Source: Alcanivorax quisquiliarum (lineage in GTDB: Bacteria > Pseudomonadota > Gammaproteobacteria > Pseudomonadales > Alcanivoracaceae). From it: DNA of 64,000 nucleotides. Positions 7,926 to 15,653 of the stretch are shown here, in pieces (the first letter of the stretch is position 1; each line of letters begins with the position of its first letter). The stretch is from NCBI RefSeq assembly GCF_023051175.1, contig NZ_JALKII010000001.1, positions 186,001-250,000 of the forward strand, written 5' to 3'. Below the pieces are notes generated by a model, which was given only the letters and a program-made list of their open reading frames with translations, was not told where the DNA came from and made no database searches. Made by a program: the position numbers and the translations under genes.

Positions 7926-9059
7926 CTATACGGGCTGCCGGCTTTCACCGCGTGCGGTGGCTGGTGCATCGCATCCCGCCTGGCTTTGCCAGTCGGGCGC
8001 CAGACGGAAATGCAGCTGGCTGCGAGTGATGGTGCTGCTGCCGCTATAGACAAACATCAGCACCCAGATTCCCTGTAACGCCAGCAATACCGCCGGCTGC
8101 CAGAGCATTACCATGCCGCTGCGAATATCTACCGCCACGCCGGGGGCCGGCAGGATGATGCTGATCGCCAATGCCCACAGGCAGGCACCGAGCGCCATCG
8201 CCTGATAAACCGATACCTGTTTGTGCTGGCCGCGAAAATCCGCGCGCAAGGTTTCCGAATACAGGCGCCAGAGCTGGCTGCCAAGCAGCGCAAGCAGAAA
8301 CGCCAGCACAAACTGCTGATAGAAAAACAGCGCCATGCTGGCCAATGCGAGCAAGGTATAAAACAAGCAGGTGATGGCCTGGATCGGCACCACTTTGCGG
8401 CCACCGAGGCCGCCCGCGAAGTGAATCTTCTTGGTTTCCCCTTCATATATCGGCGTATGCGGCGCCAGCCAGTTGCGGAGCGTCGGCGAGACCTGTTCCA
8501 GCGGCCTGCCGTAGCAGCAACCGAAGCTGATACAGCCCAACCGGCCGATGCCTTCACCGAGCACATAAGCAATCGCCATCGCGGCCAGCAGTGGCCATAC
8601 CGGCAAGGCTGTCCCGAACCATGCCCGTGCCACATCATCCATGAGCCAGAGCAGAACAGGCGCGAGAATGATGCCGACAAAACTGGCGCCGCCGACGGTA
8701 AAGCCATGGGGGTTTTTTTCTACACGCGTGGCAATGATTTTGGCTGCTGGCAAGCAGGCCGCCAGCACACAGACGGTCAGCACCAGCATCACGCTCAGAT
8801 CGGCGCCAGCCGAACCGGCCAGCAAGATAAAACAGGCCACGGCAATGGCGCCGGCGGTGGCACTGAAAAACCCGTAAAAGGTGAGATTAAGCCCTGACCA
8901 GCTGCCATCGGGCAGTTTTTTGCGCGGCAGCACCGCCAGAAACTGCCAGCGTGCGCCGGGCAATATGCGAAACAGCCAGCGATAGAGCAACAGCAATATA
9001 GCGCCGGCAGAGAGCAGAAACAGGTTAGCCACTAACGTAGGGGAGCCGTCCGGGATCAT
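7926..9059 (-). CDS. Lgt-superfamily multi-pass membrane protein
   Basis: 377 residues with about eight hydrophobic segments. Near residue 175 it has GEGIGRLGCISFGCCYGRP, which fits the signature of prolipoprotein diacylglyceryl transferase (G-R-x-G-C/N ... G-x-x-x-G-R). True Lgt moves diacylglycerol from phosphatidylglycerol to the lipobox cysteine of prelipoproteins. This protein is longer than the usual 260-290 residues, with extra helices at the N-terminus (residues 1-110) and a polar tail, so it may be a paralogue with another lipid acceptor. The gene is divergent from the GMC oxidoreductase at 9328. Function beyond the superfamily is not known. Confidence 0.7.
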   Translation of the reverse strand: MIPDGSPTLVANLFLLSAGAILLLLYRWLFRILPGARWQFLAVLPRKKLPDGSWSGLNLTFYGFFSATAGAIAVACFILLAGSAGADLSVMLVLTVCVLAACLPAAKIIATRVEKNPHGFTVGGASFVGIILAPVLLWLMDDVARAWFGTALPVWPLLAAMAIAYVLGEGIGRLGCISFGCCYGRPLEQVSPTLRNWLAPHTPIYEGETKKIHFAGGLGGRKVVPIQAITCLFYTLLALASMALFFYQQFVLAFLLALLGSQLWRLYSETLRADFRGQHKQVSVYQAMALGACLWALAISIILPAPGVAVDIRSGMVMLWQPAVLLALQGIWVLMFVYSGSSTITRSQLHFRLAPDWQSQAGCDAPATARGESRQPV

Positions 9060-9327
9060 GCCTTCCCTCCATTCTTACCACCCGAGTTCATGCTCACAGC
9101 GTGGCCCCTGTTTCGGTCGATGTCGTGACACCGCGATGACAGGCTGATGAACGCTGGTGCGACAGGATGCGTCGCAGATGCCGTGCTGGAAGCATCCGCC
9201 TGCCGATGCTGCCAATGCTTCCCGGCGCGGCACGGATATAGTCCGGTGTTCGGATTTTCCGGTGGCTGCAAAGCGATGGGCCATTTTTAGCAGCACGCAT
9301 TGGCGGGATCGGAATGGCAGGATCGGA

Positions 9328-10908
9328 ATGGAAAGACACGACACCATAGTAATTGGCAGCGGCTTTGGCGGTGCTGTCATGGCGTTACGCCTGGCGCAGA
9401 AAGGCGCCCGCGTGTTGGTGCTGGAGCGAGGCCGGCGCTGGCAGCGAGAAACATTTCCCAGCCTGTCCGGCAAGGATTGGTGGTGGGACGAATCCGCGCC
9501 GCACCGACGTAACGGCTGGCTGGATTTTCGCTACTTTGGTGACATGAGCGTGGTGCAAGGCGCGGCAGTGGGCGGCGGCTCGCAGATCTATGCCAACGTC
9601 AGCATTCCGGCGCCGCCCGAGCGCTTCGAGCACGGCTGGCCAGCGGCGATCAGCCATGCGGCGCTGGTGCCGCATTATCAGCAAGTGGCGCGCATGATGA
9701 ACGTGCAGTTGCTGCCGGAGAATCAGCTGACCGCCCGTACGCAGCTGATGCGCGATGCCGCCGCCGCCGTCGGCGCAGCAGATCGTTTCCGCCGTGTGCC
9801 GTTGGCTGTCACCTTTGATCCCGGATGGCACTACGGACTGGCGCAGCCATTTGACCACGCACGCTCGCGCACCTGGATCAATGCGCAGGGGCAACAGCAA
9901 GGCACTTGTATTCATTGTGGCAACTGCGATATCGGCTGCCCGGTGCTGGCCAAAAATACTCTCGATCTGAATTATCTCGCCGACGCAGAGCGGCTCGGGG
10001 CCGAGATTCGGCCGCTGCACCATGTGCGGTGTATCGAGCCGCTGCCGGAAGGCGGCTACCGGGTGACTGTGCATGATCTTGCCGCACAGCGTTTCCATAC
10101 ACTTGACGCAAAACGCGTGGTGATCGCCGCAGGCAGCATCGGTTCCACCGAGCTGCTGCTACGGTGCCGGGATCAATACCAGACGCTGCCCGCACTGAGC
10201 GGTCAATTAGGCAAGGGCTGGTTGAGCAATGGCGATTTTCTGACGCCCGCCTTCTATCCGGATCGTGACATTTCCCCATCGCGTGGGCCGACCATTACCG
10301 CCGCGATCGACTTTCTCGATGGCAGCGAAAATGGCGCACGCTTTTTTGTCGAAGACGGTGGTTTTCCCGATTTGCTGGCAAACCGCATGCTGCGGCGAAA
10401 GCGCTTTTTCCTGCGGCTGGCACCGATAGAGCGAAACCGCCTGGCGCAAGCGCTGGCGCGCATGCGCGGCAAGCGCGATCCGCTTTCACAGATGATGCCG
10501 TGGTTCGGGCAGGCGGTAGACGAACCGGGCGGGCGACTGTCACTGGGCCGGCGCTGGTACGCCCCCTGGCGGCGTGATCGTCTCAAGCTGGCCTGGGATT
10601 ACCGAGCCGCCGAGCACGCCGTCGAGGAGCTGGTCAAGATGCATTCCCGTTTAAGCGCTGCGACGGGCGGCAGGGCGGTGATTCCGCCGACCTGGCGCTG
10701 GCTGCGCAACCTGGTAACACCCCATCCACTGGGCGGCTGCAAAATGGCTGACAGTGCAGCACAAGGGGTGGTGGATCACCGGGGAGAGGTCTTCGGTTAT
10801 CCGAATCTGTTTGTCATGGATGGCGCGGTGGTGCCGGTCGCGTTGGGCCTGAACCCGTCACAGACTATTGCGGCGCTGGCCGAGCATGCGGCCACGGGCA
10901 TCAACTGA
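9328..10908 (+). CDS. GMC oxidoreductase, cholesterol-oxidase-like, with four-Cys motif
   Basis: 526 residues. FAD binding: IVIGSGFGGAVMALRLAQKG at 8-27 with VLERG; the C-terminal GMC signature includes TPHPLGGCKM and GLNPSQTIAALAEHA. Residues 194-204 give C-x2-C-x2-C-x3-C followed by P (CIHCGNCDIGCP), the spacing of a [4Fe-4S] ferredoxin motif, which is known in this bacterial GMC subgroup. Such enzymes oxidise sterols or other alcohols; the substrate is unknown. The start at 9328 (MERHDTIV) is chosen because the flavin fold begins there, although the frame stays open upstream to 9157. A terminator follows at 10924. Confidence 0.85.
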   Translation: MERHDTIVIGSGFGGAVMALRLAQKGARVLVLERGRRWQRETFPSLSGKDWWWDESAPHRRNGWLDFRYFGDMSVVQGAAVGGGSQIYANVSIPAPPERFEHGWPAAISHAALVPHYQQVARMMNVQLLPENQLTARTQLMRDAAAAVGAADRFRRVPLAVTFDPGWHYGLAQPFDHARSRTWINAQGQQQGTCIHCGNCDIGCPVLAKNTLDLNYLADAERLGAEIRPLHHVRCIEPLPEGGYRVTVHDLAAQRFHTLDAKRVVIAAGSIGSTELLLRCRDQYQTLPALSGQLGKGWLSNGDFLTPAFYPDRDISPSRGPTITAAIDFLDGSENGARFFVEDGGFPDLLANRMLRRKRFFLRLAPIERNRLAQALARMRGKRDPLSQMMPWFGQAVDEPGGRLSLGRRWYAPWRRDRLKLAWDYRAAEHAVEELVKMHSRLSAATGGRAVIPPTWRWLRNLVTPHPLGGCKMADSAAQGVVDHRGEVFGYPNLFVMDGAVVPVALGLNPSQTIAALAEHAATGIN

Positions 10909-10923
10909 TCCGCGAACAAATGA

Positions 10924-10949
10924 AAAGGCCGCCAGTAAAGGCGGCCTTT
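10924..10949 (+). terminator. Intrinsic terminator after the GMC oxidoreductase
   Basis: Ten-base-pair stem AAAGGCCGCC / GGCGGCCTTT with a 6-base loop (AGTAAA), 16 bases after the stop codon; A/T flanks let it serve both strands and so also the convergent OmpA-type gene. Confidence 0.8.
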
Positions 10950-11029
10950 GGCCGTGAACCGAGCGCCTCGCAGGGGGGATTTGAGGCGCAACGGCACATG
11001 GGCAGGATATCGTGTCACTCAACACCTTG

Positions 11030-11788
11030 CTATTGCGAGATGATGATCTCCACACGACGGTTCTGCTGGCGACCAGCGGCGGTCGAGTTGTCGGCAATCG
11101 GAAAATCCTTGCTCTTGCCTTCGGTGGTGATTCGGGCGCCACTGATGCCTTGCGACACAAGGTAGTTTTTCACCGAATCGGCACGTTCCTGTGACAGGCG
11201 GCGGTTGATGGCATCGCTGCCGGTGCTGTCGGTGTGCCCTTCGATCTGTACCGTGCGGTCGGTGTACTGGTTCATGAACTGTGCCAGGCGATTGAGGTTG
11301 CTGCGGGCGCCCGACTTGAGGTCGGATTTGCCCGTCTCGAACAATACATCGCCCAGCGTCACCACCATGCCGCGATCCGTTTCACGCGCATTGAGCTGTT
11401 CGCGCAGCATATCCGCCTCGCGGGTGCGGGCCTCCAGAATGGCCCGCTCGCGATCTTCACCCAGCTTGCTGACTTCATCATTGGCCAGGCGCCGTTCGGC
11501 TTCCGTGCGTGCCAGCTCGATGCGGTTGTTGGCCAGATAGATACGGTGGTTGATCTCCTCGCGATTGGCCCCTTCACGAATGGAGGTTTCGGCGGCGTTG
11601 ACGGCGCGCTCGGCCTGCACGATTGCCACCGGCGCACGTGGGCTGAGTTGCGGGTCATTTTGCAGTGCCGTGAGGCGCTCGCGCACGGCGCTCATATCCG
11701 GGTCATCCGCCGGGTTGGACGCGCAGCCCACCATGGCGCTGCCGCCCAGGATCAGTGCCATCACTGCTGCTTTGCGAAAGGTCATCAT
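11030..11788 (-). CDS. OmpA-domain lipoprotein with DUF4398 N-terminal region
   Basis: 252 residues. A lipoprotein signal ends at the lipobox MVGC (C22). Residues about 25-135 are a charged helical region of the DUF4398 kind (paired helices rich in Ala, Glu and Arg). The C-terminal 115 residues are an OmpA-like peptidoglycan-binding domain: LFETGKSDLKSG, EGHTDSTGSDAINRRLSQER and NRRVEI, including the Asp and Arg that grip diaminopimelate. It should be anchored in the outer membrane and hold peptidoglycan. It is the second gene of a two-gene operon, starting 2 bases after the preceding gene's stop. Confidence 0.9.
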   Translation of the reverse strand: MMTFRKAAVMALILGGSAMVGCASNPADDPDMSAVRERLTALQNDPQLSPRAPVAIVQAERAVNAAETSIREGANREEINHRIYLANNRIELARTEAERRLANDEVSKLGEDRERAILEARTREADMLREQLNARETDRGMVVTLGDVLFETGKSDLKSGARSNLNRLAQFMNQYTDRTVQIEGHTDSTGSDAINRRLSQERADSVKNYLVSQGISGARITTEGKSKDFPIADNSTAAGRQQNRRVEIIISQ

Positions 11789-11790
11789 GA

Positions 11791-12168
11791 TCAGCGGCCT
11801 CCTGCGCTATGTCGAATTTCCTGCTGCAATGTTTCGATGCTCTTGCGCATCTGCTCAGCAGACTGCTTGGCCTTGGCGGTCTCGGATTTTGCCAGTGCCA
11901 GCTCGGCATCGGCGCGTGCCTGATCAGCCAACCGTGCAGCCTCTTCGTTGTCATGGTTGCTCATCGCACGCTGCGCTGCGTCCAGCTTTTCCCGTGCGCG
12001 CGTCAGGTCAACCTGACCTTCCAGTGGCACTTCCGCCGTCTGTGCTCGGTTGACGGCAAGCTCGGCAGCCTGAACCTTTTCTGTCGGGGGCGGCGCGCTT
12101 GCACAGGCGGCCAGGAAAAGCGCCGCTGCGGATAGCATGGCCAAGCGTGCGCATCTCACGTTCCTCAT
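11791..12168 (-). CDS. DUF4398 lipoprotein
   Basis: 125 residues with a signal peptide and lipobox LAAC (C22), then a helical hairpin region (EKVQAAELAVNRAQTAEVPL onward) like DUF4398 proteins, ending in a coiled coil. The same architecture as the N-terminal half of the downstream OmpA-domain lipoprotein suggests a duplication, or two partners that pair through the helices in the periplasm. A ribosome site (AAGGAGAT on the minus strand near 12174-12181) precedes the start. Function is unknown. Confidence 0.85.
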   Translation of the reverse strand: MRNVRCARLAMLSAAALFLAACASAPPPTEKVQAAELAVNRAQTAEVPLEGQVDLTRAREKLDAAQRAMSNHDNEEAARLADQARADAELALAKSETAKAKQSAEQMRKSIETLQQEIRHSAGGR

Positions 12169-12799
12169 GGAAATCTCCTTGTGTGCGGGTAGTAAAAGGT
12201 CAGTACCGGGACAACCTCGGTTCAGATCAGAAAACCCTTTGCAGCGCGACGACGAACCGCGCCTGCTGCAAGCCTTCAGGCCCGCTCCGTGACAAACTGC
12301 GGAACGGGCGTACAGCGCCTGAAATATCAGGACATATTTCCATCCTAAGTGAAGGTGCGCAGGTGAAACAGATGGCCGTGTTTTATTTTACATGTGGCGT
12401 GCGCGGGCTGATTTCCAGCGCGCAATGTTGATACTTTGTGCTGTAAACAAGCAGCTTCGCTTGCGGCGGATGGGCGCGCCATGCCAGTGGGCTGCCGTAT
12501 CGCGTCGGGAGAAAGAAAATCGGGGTTTCGTCCGGCGATCCGGCTGCCGGGCACCTTCCGCCAGACTATTTTCAGGCCCGGCCCAATATACGCTGACAGT
12601 GGCCCGGGCGCTGTGCCGGCGCAAGGCAGTGAGGAACGCTTGTTTTACATTGGCAGAGCCTTCATGGCGTGTTCGTACGTGGGCAGACGAGGCAAAAAGA
12701 GCGGAACGGGCGCACCAGAGCTGCTAGGCTTCAGTCTGGCCGCGCCCGAGTGGGGCAAGGCCAGGGGGCAGTATCGGATGACCGATCGGGAGGGGCACC
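12169..12799. other. 631-bp gap, no supported gene
   Basis: Two plus-strand open frames (12392-12727 and 12436-12807) and shorter minus-strand ones cross this gap, but they overlap one another, have basic, low-similarity translations and lack good ribosome sites. The gap should hold the promoters for the minus-strand lipoprotein operon and the plus-strand gene at 12800. No terminator was found. Confidence 0.5.
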
Positions 12800-13426
12800 G
12801 TGAGTGATACCAGGTTGTTCAATATTATTTTTCGCGGGCGTGTCCAGCAAGGTGCAGCGCCTGAGACGGTGCGTGCCAATCTGGCGCGCTTGTTTCGCAT
12901 CTCGCCGGAAAAGGTCGAAGCCCTGTTCAGCGGGCAGCGAGTGGTGCTGAAAAAAGATGCGGATCAGGCGACCACGATGAAATTTCGCGCGGCGCTGAAG
13001 CAGGCGGGTGCGCTGTGCGAGGTGGAGCCTGTTGCCGCAGGGCCGTCGGTTACCGCCACAACCCCCTCGCCGGCTTCACAGGCGGCTACTGTTCCGGTCA
13101 CTTCTCTCGACGCTTCTTCCAACGCATCTCCCACCACTCATTCGGCAACGCCGGATGCTATGGCTGCGCAGGGAGATGTGCAGATGGTGGGGACGGTGCG
13201 TACCGGGGGCGCTGGTTTTCAGGGGCGTTTTGAGGTGGCAGAACCGGGCGCCGCACTGATGGAGCAGCCGGTGGCACCGCCCCCGCCTGCGCCGGATACC
13301 GGCCACTTGAGCCTGGCGCCACCGGGCACGGAGCTGGGCGAGCTGCCCCGAGCGGCGGCCATTGCGGTCCCCGATGTGGGGCATCTGACACTGGCGCCGG
13401 CCGGCGCCGATCTCGGTAAGGATTAA
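12800..13426 (+). CDS. Hypothetical protein with duplicated C-terminal GHLxLAPxG motif
   Basis: 208 residues, not recognised by name. Residues 1-75 form a compact domain (FNIIFRGRVQQGAAPETVRA, then FRISPEKVEALFSGQRVVLK) that I have seen as an N-terminal module of several proteobacterial hypothetical proteins. A Thr/Ser/Ala/Pro-rich linker follows (80-155). The tail holds two copies of PDxGHLxLAPxGxxLG (near 169 and 191). Translation starts at a GTG (12800) with GGGAGGGGC just upstream. No signal peptide. It converges on the UPF0149 gene with a 4-base overlap. Confidence 0.75.
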   Translation: MSDTRLFNIIFRGRVQQGAAPETVRANLARLFRISPEKVEALFSGQRVVLKKDADQATTMKFRAALKQAGALCEVEPVAAGPSVTATTPSPASQAATVPVTSLDASSNASPTTHSATPDAMAAQGDVQMVGTVRTGGAGFQGRFEVAEPGAALMEQPVAPPPPAPDTGHLSLAPPGTELGELPRAAAIAVPDVGHLTLAPAGADLGKD

Positions 13427-13989
13427 TCGTCGCTGGCGTCGGTTTCTTCCGGGGCATCCGGTGCATGGAAGTGCAGGAACAGCTCTTCCAGCAGATCCGG
13501 CAGCCCCATGGCCATCTGGCGAACCACTTTTTCGTCCTGCCACAGCGCATCCAGTTCGGGGTCTTCATCCAGCCCGGCAATCAGCACGAAGGGCAGCAGC
13601 AGGGTAGCCATCTGCTCTTCGTCGCTGGCGTACCAGCTTTCTTCCTGCATGAAGACACCGGCCATGAACCCGGCGCACCAGGCAGCGAGATCGTTACCTT
13701 CATCATCGGCATAGGGATCAAGGCGGCAGGGCAGCAGCACGCGCTCGCCTGCGCCCAGCGTTGCAGCGATGCGCTCCCGCAGGCTGGCCAGTGCCTCGAC
13801 CACGGCCGGCGGCACTTCGGCATCTTCCTCGGCGTGGCAGATCTGCTGCCAGCCTGTTGGGGGCACGGGCCCGACCGCGGTGGCACAGAGTAGCCCGTGG
13901 GTTTCCACCCAGGTCAGTGCATCTTCGCCGGCTTGCTGAATGAAGGTGTCGATCTGCTTGCGCAGCGTGGGGTTATCAAGGGCGTCCAT
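13423..13989 (-). CDS. UPF0149 (YecA/YgfB) family protein
   Basis: 188 residues, acidic. The YgfB-type pattern is clear: THGLLCA near residue 32, an internal AAWCAGFMAGV and a C-terminal DALWQDEKV. YgfB-type proteins are small cytoplasmic helical proteins; in Pseudomonas aeruginosa YgfB affects AmpDh3 and beta-lactam resistance. In other gammaproteobacteria the gene often stands before pepP and ubiH, but not here. The biochemical role in this organism is unknown. Confidence 0.85.
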   Translation of the reverse strand: MDALDNPTLRKQIDTFIQQAGEDALTWVETHGLLCATAVGPVPPTGWQQICHAEEDAEVPPAVVEALASLRERIAATLGAGERVLLPCRLDPYADDEGNDLAAWCAGFMAGVFMQEESWYASDEEQMATLLLPFVLIAGLDEDPELDALWQDEKVVRQMAMGLPDLLEELFLHFHAPDAPEETDASDD

Positions 13990-14050
13990 GAAATATCCTG
14001 CTGGGAGGCGGCTGGGAGAGTATGCCGCCGAGTATAGCGGGCGCCGGCCG

Positions 14051-15208
14051 TCAGTCCACTGCTACCAGCTGATTGCGGCCGCCGTGTTTGGCCTGATAAA
14101 GGGCGCGGTCGGCCCGTTGTGTCAACGTATCGGCCGTATCGCCGCGCCGGTAGCTGGCTAGCCCTGCGGAAAGAGTGACCTGAAACCCCGGCGTATCACC
14201 AAACCGTGTGGTGGCCAACCCCTGGCGCAGCCGGTCCAGCACCGCCTCGATATCCGGCGCCTTGCCATCCGTGAACAACACCACGAATTCTTCGCCACCG
14301 TAGCGAGCCAGCAGGTCGGAGCGTCGCAACGTCTGCCGGGCAGTCTCGGCAAAGCCGCGCAGCACCATGTCGCCGGCCTGATGCCCGTGGCGATCATTGA
14401 TCTGCTTGAAGTGATCAAGATCAATCAGCGCCAGATGCAGCGCGCTGCCACTGCGTTCTGCCCGTGCAATTTCTTCGTCGAAGCGTTCGGTAAAATGCCG
14501 GCGATTGAACAGCCCGGTCAGCGGATCACGAATGGCCACCTCTTCAAGTTTTGCCATGGCCTCCTGAAGCTTCAGGTTGATCGCCTCAAGGTGGCGCTGC
14601 TGGGCCCGCAAGGAGGCGCGCTGCTGCTGATTGCGCTGTTGCAGATTGCGGATATGCCCTCCGACATACACAAACCAGAGCAGGCCCAGCAGCAGAATGC
14701 TGAGATGACCGAAAGAAATGCTGATGATCTTCGTCTGCGGCGCCTGCTGCCATTCCCAGGCTTCCAGGCTCGCGAAACACAGCAGTACAAATGCGGACAT
14801 CAGGATCATGCGGTGGCGGCTGAGTGCGAACACCCCGAATGTCATCGCCATGAAATACACCGCGATCATGGCGCCGCGCAGCTCGCGGGAATAATGCAGC
14901 AAGGCGGTAATCAGGATAATGCCGACGATCATCTGCGGGGCCGTCAGGCTCGGGTCACTCCAGCGTTCCGATATGCCATGGCGAATGATCAGGAAAAACA
15001 CCAGATTGGCCGCGAGCGTCGCGCCGAATAGCAGCCAGTGCGGGGTGTCCGGTTCGAAGAAACCAATGCGGATGCCCAGCAAGGTGGCGCCCCACACCAG
15101 CAAATAGGAATACACCGCCATGCGCTGTCGGCGCAGGCGCAGCATTCTGCGCTGATGATTATCCCCGAGCTGGAGGGCTTCCGGGTTCTGGTCGGGCTGG
15201 CGTGGCAT
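14051..15208 (-). CDS. Membrane diguanylate cyclase (GGDEF domain)
   Basis: About 385 residues from the ATG at 15208 (MPRQPDQ); a start 14 codons upstream at 15250 is possible. Six hydrophobic segments (about residues 30-185) form a membrane sensor region, then a short coiled coil, then a GGDEF domain with the active motif RYGGEEF and an allosteric I-site RRSD five residues before it. It should make cyclic di-GMP and be product-inhibited. It is a single gene, divergent from the acyl-CoA dehydrogenases; the window also encodes a PilZ protein at 61626 that could read the messenger. Confidence 0.92.
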   Translation of the reverse strand: MPRQPDQNPEALQLGDNHQRRMLRLRRQRMAVYSYLLVWGATLLGIRIGFFEPDTPHWLLFGATLAANLVFFLIIRHGISERWSDPSLTAPQMIVGIILITALLHYSRELRGAMIAVYFMAMTFGVFALSRHRMILMSAFVLLCFASLEAWEWQQAPQTKIISISFGHLSILLLGLLWFVYVGGHIRNLQQRNQQQRASLRAQQRHLEAINLKLQEAMAKLEEVAIRDPLTGLFNRRHFTERFDEEIARAERSGSALHLALIDLDHFKQINDRHGHQAGDMVLRGFAETARQTLRRSDLLARYGGEEFVVLFTDGKAPDIEAVLDRLRQGLATTRFGDTPGFQVTLSAGLASYRRGDTADTLTQRADRALYQAKHGGRNQLVAVD

Positions 15209-15653
15209 GGCTGTCCATAAATCAGTGCGGCAAAGGCGGGCTGAGAGCATGGCGTCCAGACATTGCAGCGCTGCGATGGCCCAGCGTCGTGCCGGCAGGC
15301 TTCCCTGTGCGATAGTGATTATGTGCCCTGGTTCTCATAAACCCGTTTGTCATAAGGTGCCCCTTTTCGCTGGCCGGAGGCAATCCGTTTGCACCACTCT
15401 CTGCCGAGCGGTAGGCAGGGAGCGCCGGGTGATATCAGAACGGTATCACATATTGCTCCGGTTCCCGCTGGCAGCCGCCAAGCATGCAGCGCGCGCCCGA
15501 GCAATGGCCGTTTCGGTCAGAGTGTGCTGGGCGGTTAACAGGGCGCCTTGTGTGGCTGCCTGTGGCTATGTCAGCATCCTGTTCTCAAACGAGCGTTTAA
15601 ACCTTGGTTGCACGCTCGTGCAGGATTGGGCCGAACCAGCAGGAGACGTGGCC
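15209..15653. promoter_or_regulatory. Divergent intergenic region with inverted repeats
   Basis: This 445-bp region separates the diguanylate cyclase and the acyl-CoA dehydrogenase genes. It holds a perfect six-base inverted repeat GTGATA-N9-TATCAC (15429-15449) and a PsrA-like box (15586-15600). The frame upstream of 15654 is open but carries no recognisable protein. Confidence 0.5.
15586..15600 (+). promoter_or_regulatory. PsrA-like operator
   Basis: Reads CAAACGAGCGTTTAA: the half-sites CAAAC and GTTT are separated by 4 bases, as in the PsrA consensus (G/C)AAAC-N2-4-GTTT(G/C). PsrA is the TetR-type fatty-acid-responsive repressor of beta-oxidation genes in Pseudomonas. The site is 54 bases upstream of the acyl-CoA dehydrogenase start, a sensible operator position. 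Inference from motif and context. Confidence 0.5.

Noticed and set aside
12392-12807. Two overlapping plus-strand frames between the lipoprotein operon and the gene at 12800
   Set aside because: They overlap one another in different phases, have no ribosome site and Arg/Cys-rich translations typical of GC-rich non-coding DNA.
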